Shown piece by piece: positions 33,969 to 34,540 of a stretch of DNA of 34,540 nucleotides (within the stretch, counting starts at the first letter, position 1; every line of letters begins with the position of its first letter). A program made the position numbers and the translations under genes. The DNA lies in the NCBI GenBank assembly GCA_902617645.1, contig CACMXM010000009.1, forward strand, positions 1 through 34,540. The letters are read 5' to 3'. The notes below the pieces were generated by a model. It had not been told where the DNA came from. It searched no databases and was given only the letters and a program-made list of their open reading frames with translations. The DNA comes from an uncultured Pelagibacteraceae bacterium. GTDB taxonomy: Bacteria; Pseudomonadota; Alphaproteobacteria; Pelagibacterales; Pelagibacteraceae.

Positions 33969-34540
33969 ATGGATTCTATTGTAATTGGTTCTGGTTTTGG
34001 TGGCATAGCAGCTGCTCTGCGGCTAAGGGCGAAAGGTCATAACGTTACATTGATAGAAAAACATAAAGATCTTGGTGGCAGAGCAAGAGTATTTAAAAAA
34101 AATGGTTTCACATATGATGGTGGACCAACTGTTATCACTGCTCCTTACCTTATTAACGAACTATTTGAATTGTTTAAAAAAAATCCAGAAAATTACATAA
34201 AACTGCAACCTCTCCAGACTTGGTATCAATTTGTTTTTGAGGATAAGACAAAATTTAATTATTCAGGAAACGAAATCGATATGAAAAATCAGATTGAAAA
34301 TATCAGCAAAGAAGATGTCGAGGGTTATTCAAAATTAGTAAGTTTCACAAAAAAAATTTTTGATAAAGGTTTTACCGAACTAGCTGATGTACCATTTAAT
34401 AATCCAATTGTAATGATGCAGCAGTTGCCAGCTTTATTAAAGTTAAAAAGTTATAAATCAGTTTATTCTTTAGTTTCATCTTTTGTAAAAAATGAAAAGC
34501 TGAGAAGAATGTTAAGTATGCACCCATTATTAGTTGGTGG
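33969..34540 (+). CDS. crtI: Phytoene desaturase (CrtI family), 3' end cut off
   Basis: About 190 residues are present and the gene runs off the window. It begins MDSIVIGSGFGGIAAALRLRAKG, a Rossmann FAD-binding motif, followed by VTLIEKHKDLGGRARVF and FTYDGGPTVITAPYLINELF, typical of CrtI-type desaturases. CrtI turns phytoene into lycopene, on the route to beta-carotene and retinal. In SAR11 these genes supply the chromophore of proteorhodopsin; no rhodopsin gene is in this window. CrtI-like isomerases and other carotenoid oxidoreductases share the start, so subtype certainty is moderate. It lies 51 bases after atpF. Confidence 0.87.
   Translation, partial: MDSIVIGSGFGGIAAALRLRAKGHNVTLIEKHKDLGGRARVFKKNGFTYDGGPTVITAPYLINELFELFKKNPENYIKLQPLQTWYQFVFEDKTKFNYSGNEIDMKNQIENISKEDVEGYSKLVSFTKKIFDKGFTELADVPFNNPIVMMQQLPALLKLKSYKSVYSLVSSFVKNEKLRRMLSMHPLLVG

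Noticed and set aside
17712-34540. Mobile element or genomic island
   Set aside because: No integrase, transposase, long terminal repeat or att-like duplication is visible, and the tRNA-Gln is not flanked by an integrated element.

Overview
The window looks like chromosomal DNA from a streamlined marine alphaproteobacterium, most probably SAR11 (Pelagibacterales). The base composition is very AT-rich by eye, and Lys/Asn/Ile-rich proteins are common. Spacers are tiny: no gene-free stretch reaches 100 bases. I see no insertion sequences, phage genes or CRISPR arrays. Several gene orders are typically alphaproteobacterial: petABC beside trmL-hemF, lgt-midA-pgeF, mutY/DUF721/dsbA/smc, ccrM, and an F0 ATP synthase operon without F1 genes. 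A carotenoid desaturase gene at the right edge fits a proteorhodopsin-type lifestyle, but no rhodopsin gene is present here.

Layout, left to right. (1) 1-5503, plus strand: uvrB (5' end cut off), a frameshifted PTR1/FolM-type pteridine reductase, folB, uvrC and pgsA, all overlapping. This joins nucleotide excision repair with folate/pterin and phospholipid synthesis. (2) 5500-8844: ilvE on the minus strand, then divergent petP (MarR), petR (OmpR-type) and a histidine kinase. (3) 8833-15110: ubiK on the minus strand, then lgt-midA-pgeF-prs-rplY-pth-ychF. (4) 15087-17639, minus strand: the complete cytochrome bc1 operon petABC. (5) 17712-19483: trmL-hemF-greA. (6) 19480-23388, minus strand: a TPR protein, ispE, tRNA-Gln(UUG) and the CCA-adding enzyme gene, which starts three bases after the tRNA. 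(7) 23395-25813: udg-rnhB-ccrM, with GANTC sites in the ccrM promoter. (8) 25810-27932, minus strand: a flavin monooxygenase and mutY. (9) 27933-34540: a DUF721/DciA-like gene, dsbA-like, a short smc, the F0 genes atpI-atpB-atpE-atpF'-atpF, and the start of crtI.

Most genes are core housekeeping: DNA repair, replication and segregation, respiration and ATP synthesis, translation, cofactors. No large unknown cassette is present. The points most worth checking are the SMC protein with no recognisable hinge, the four GANTC sites over the ccrM promoter, the tRNA-Gln/cca junction that would yield an almost leaderless mRNA, the single-base frameshift in the pteridine reductase, and the extreme packing (two divergent pairs with 0 and 6 bases between start codons, and every convergent pair overlapping).
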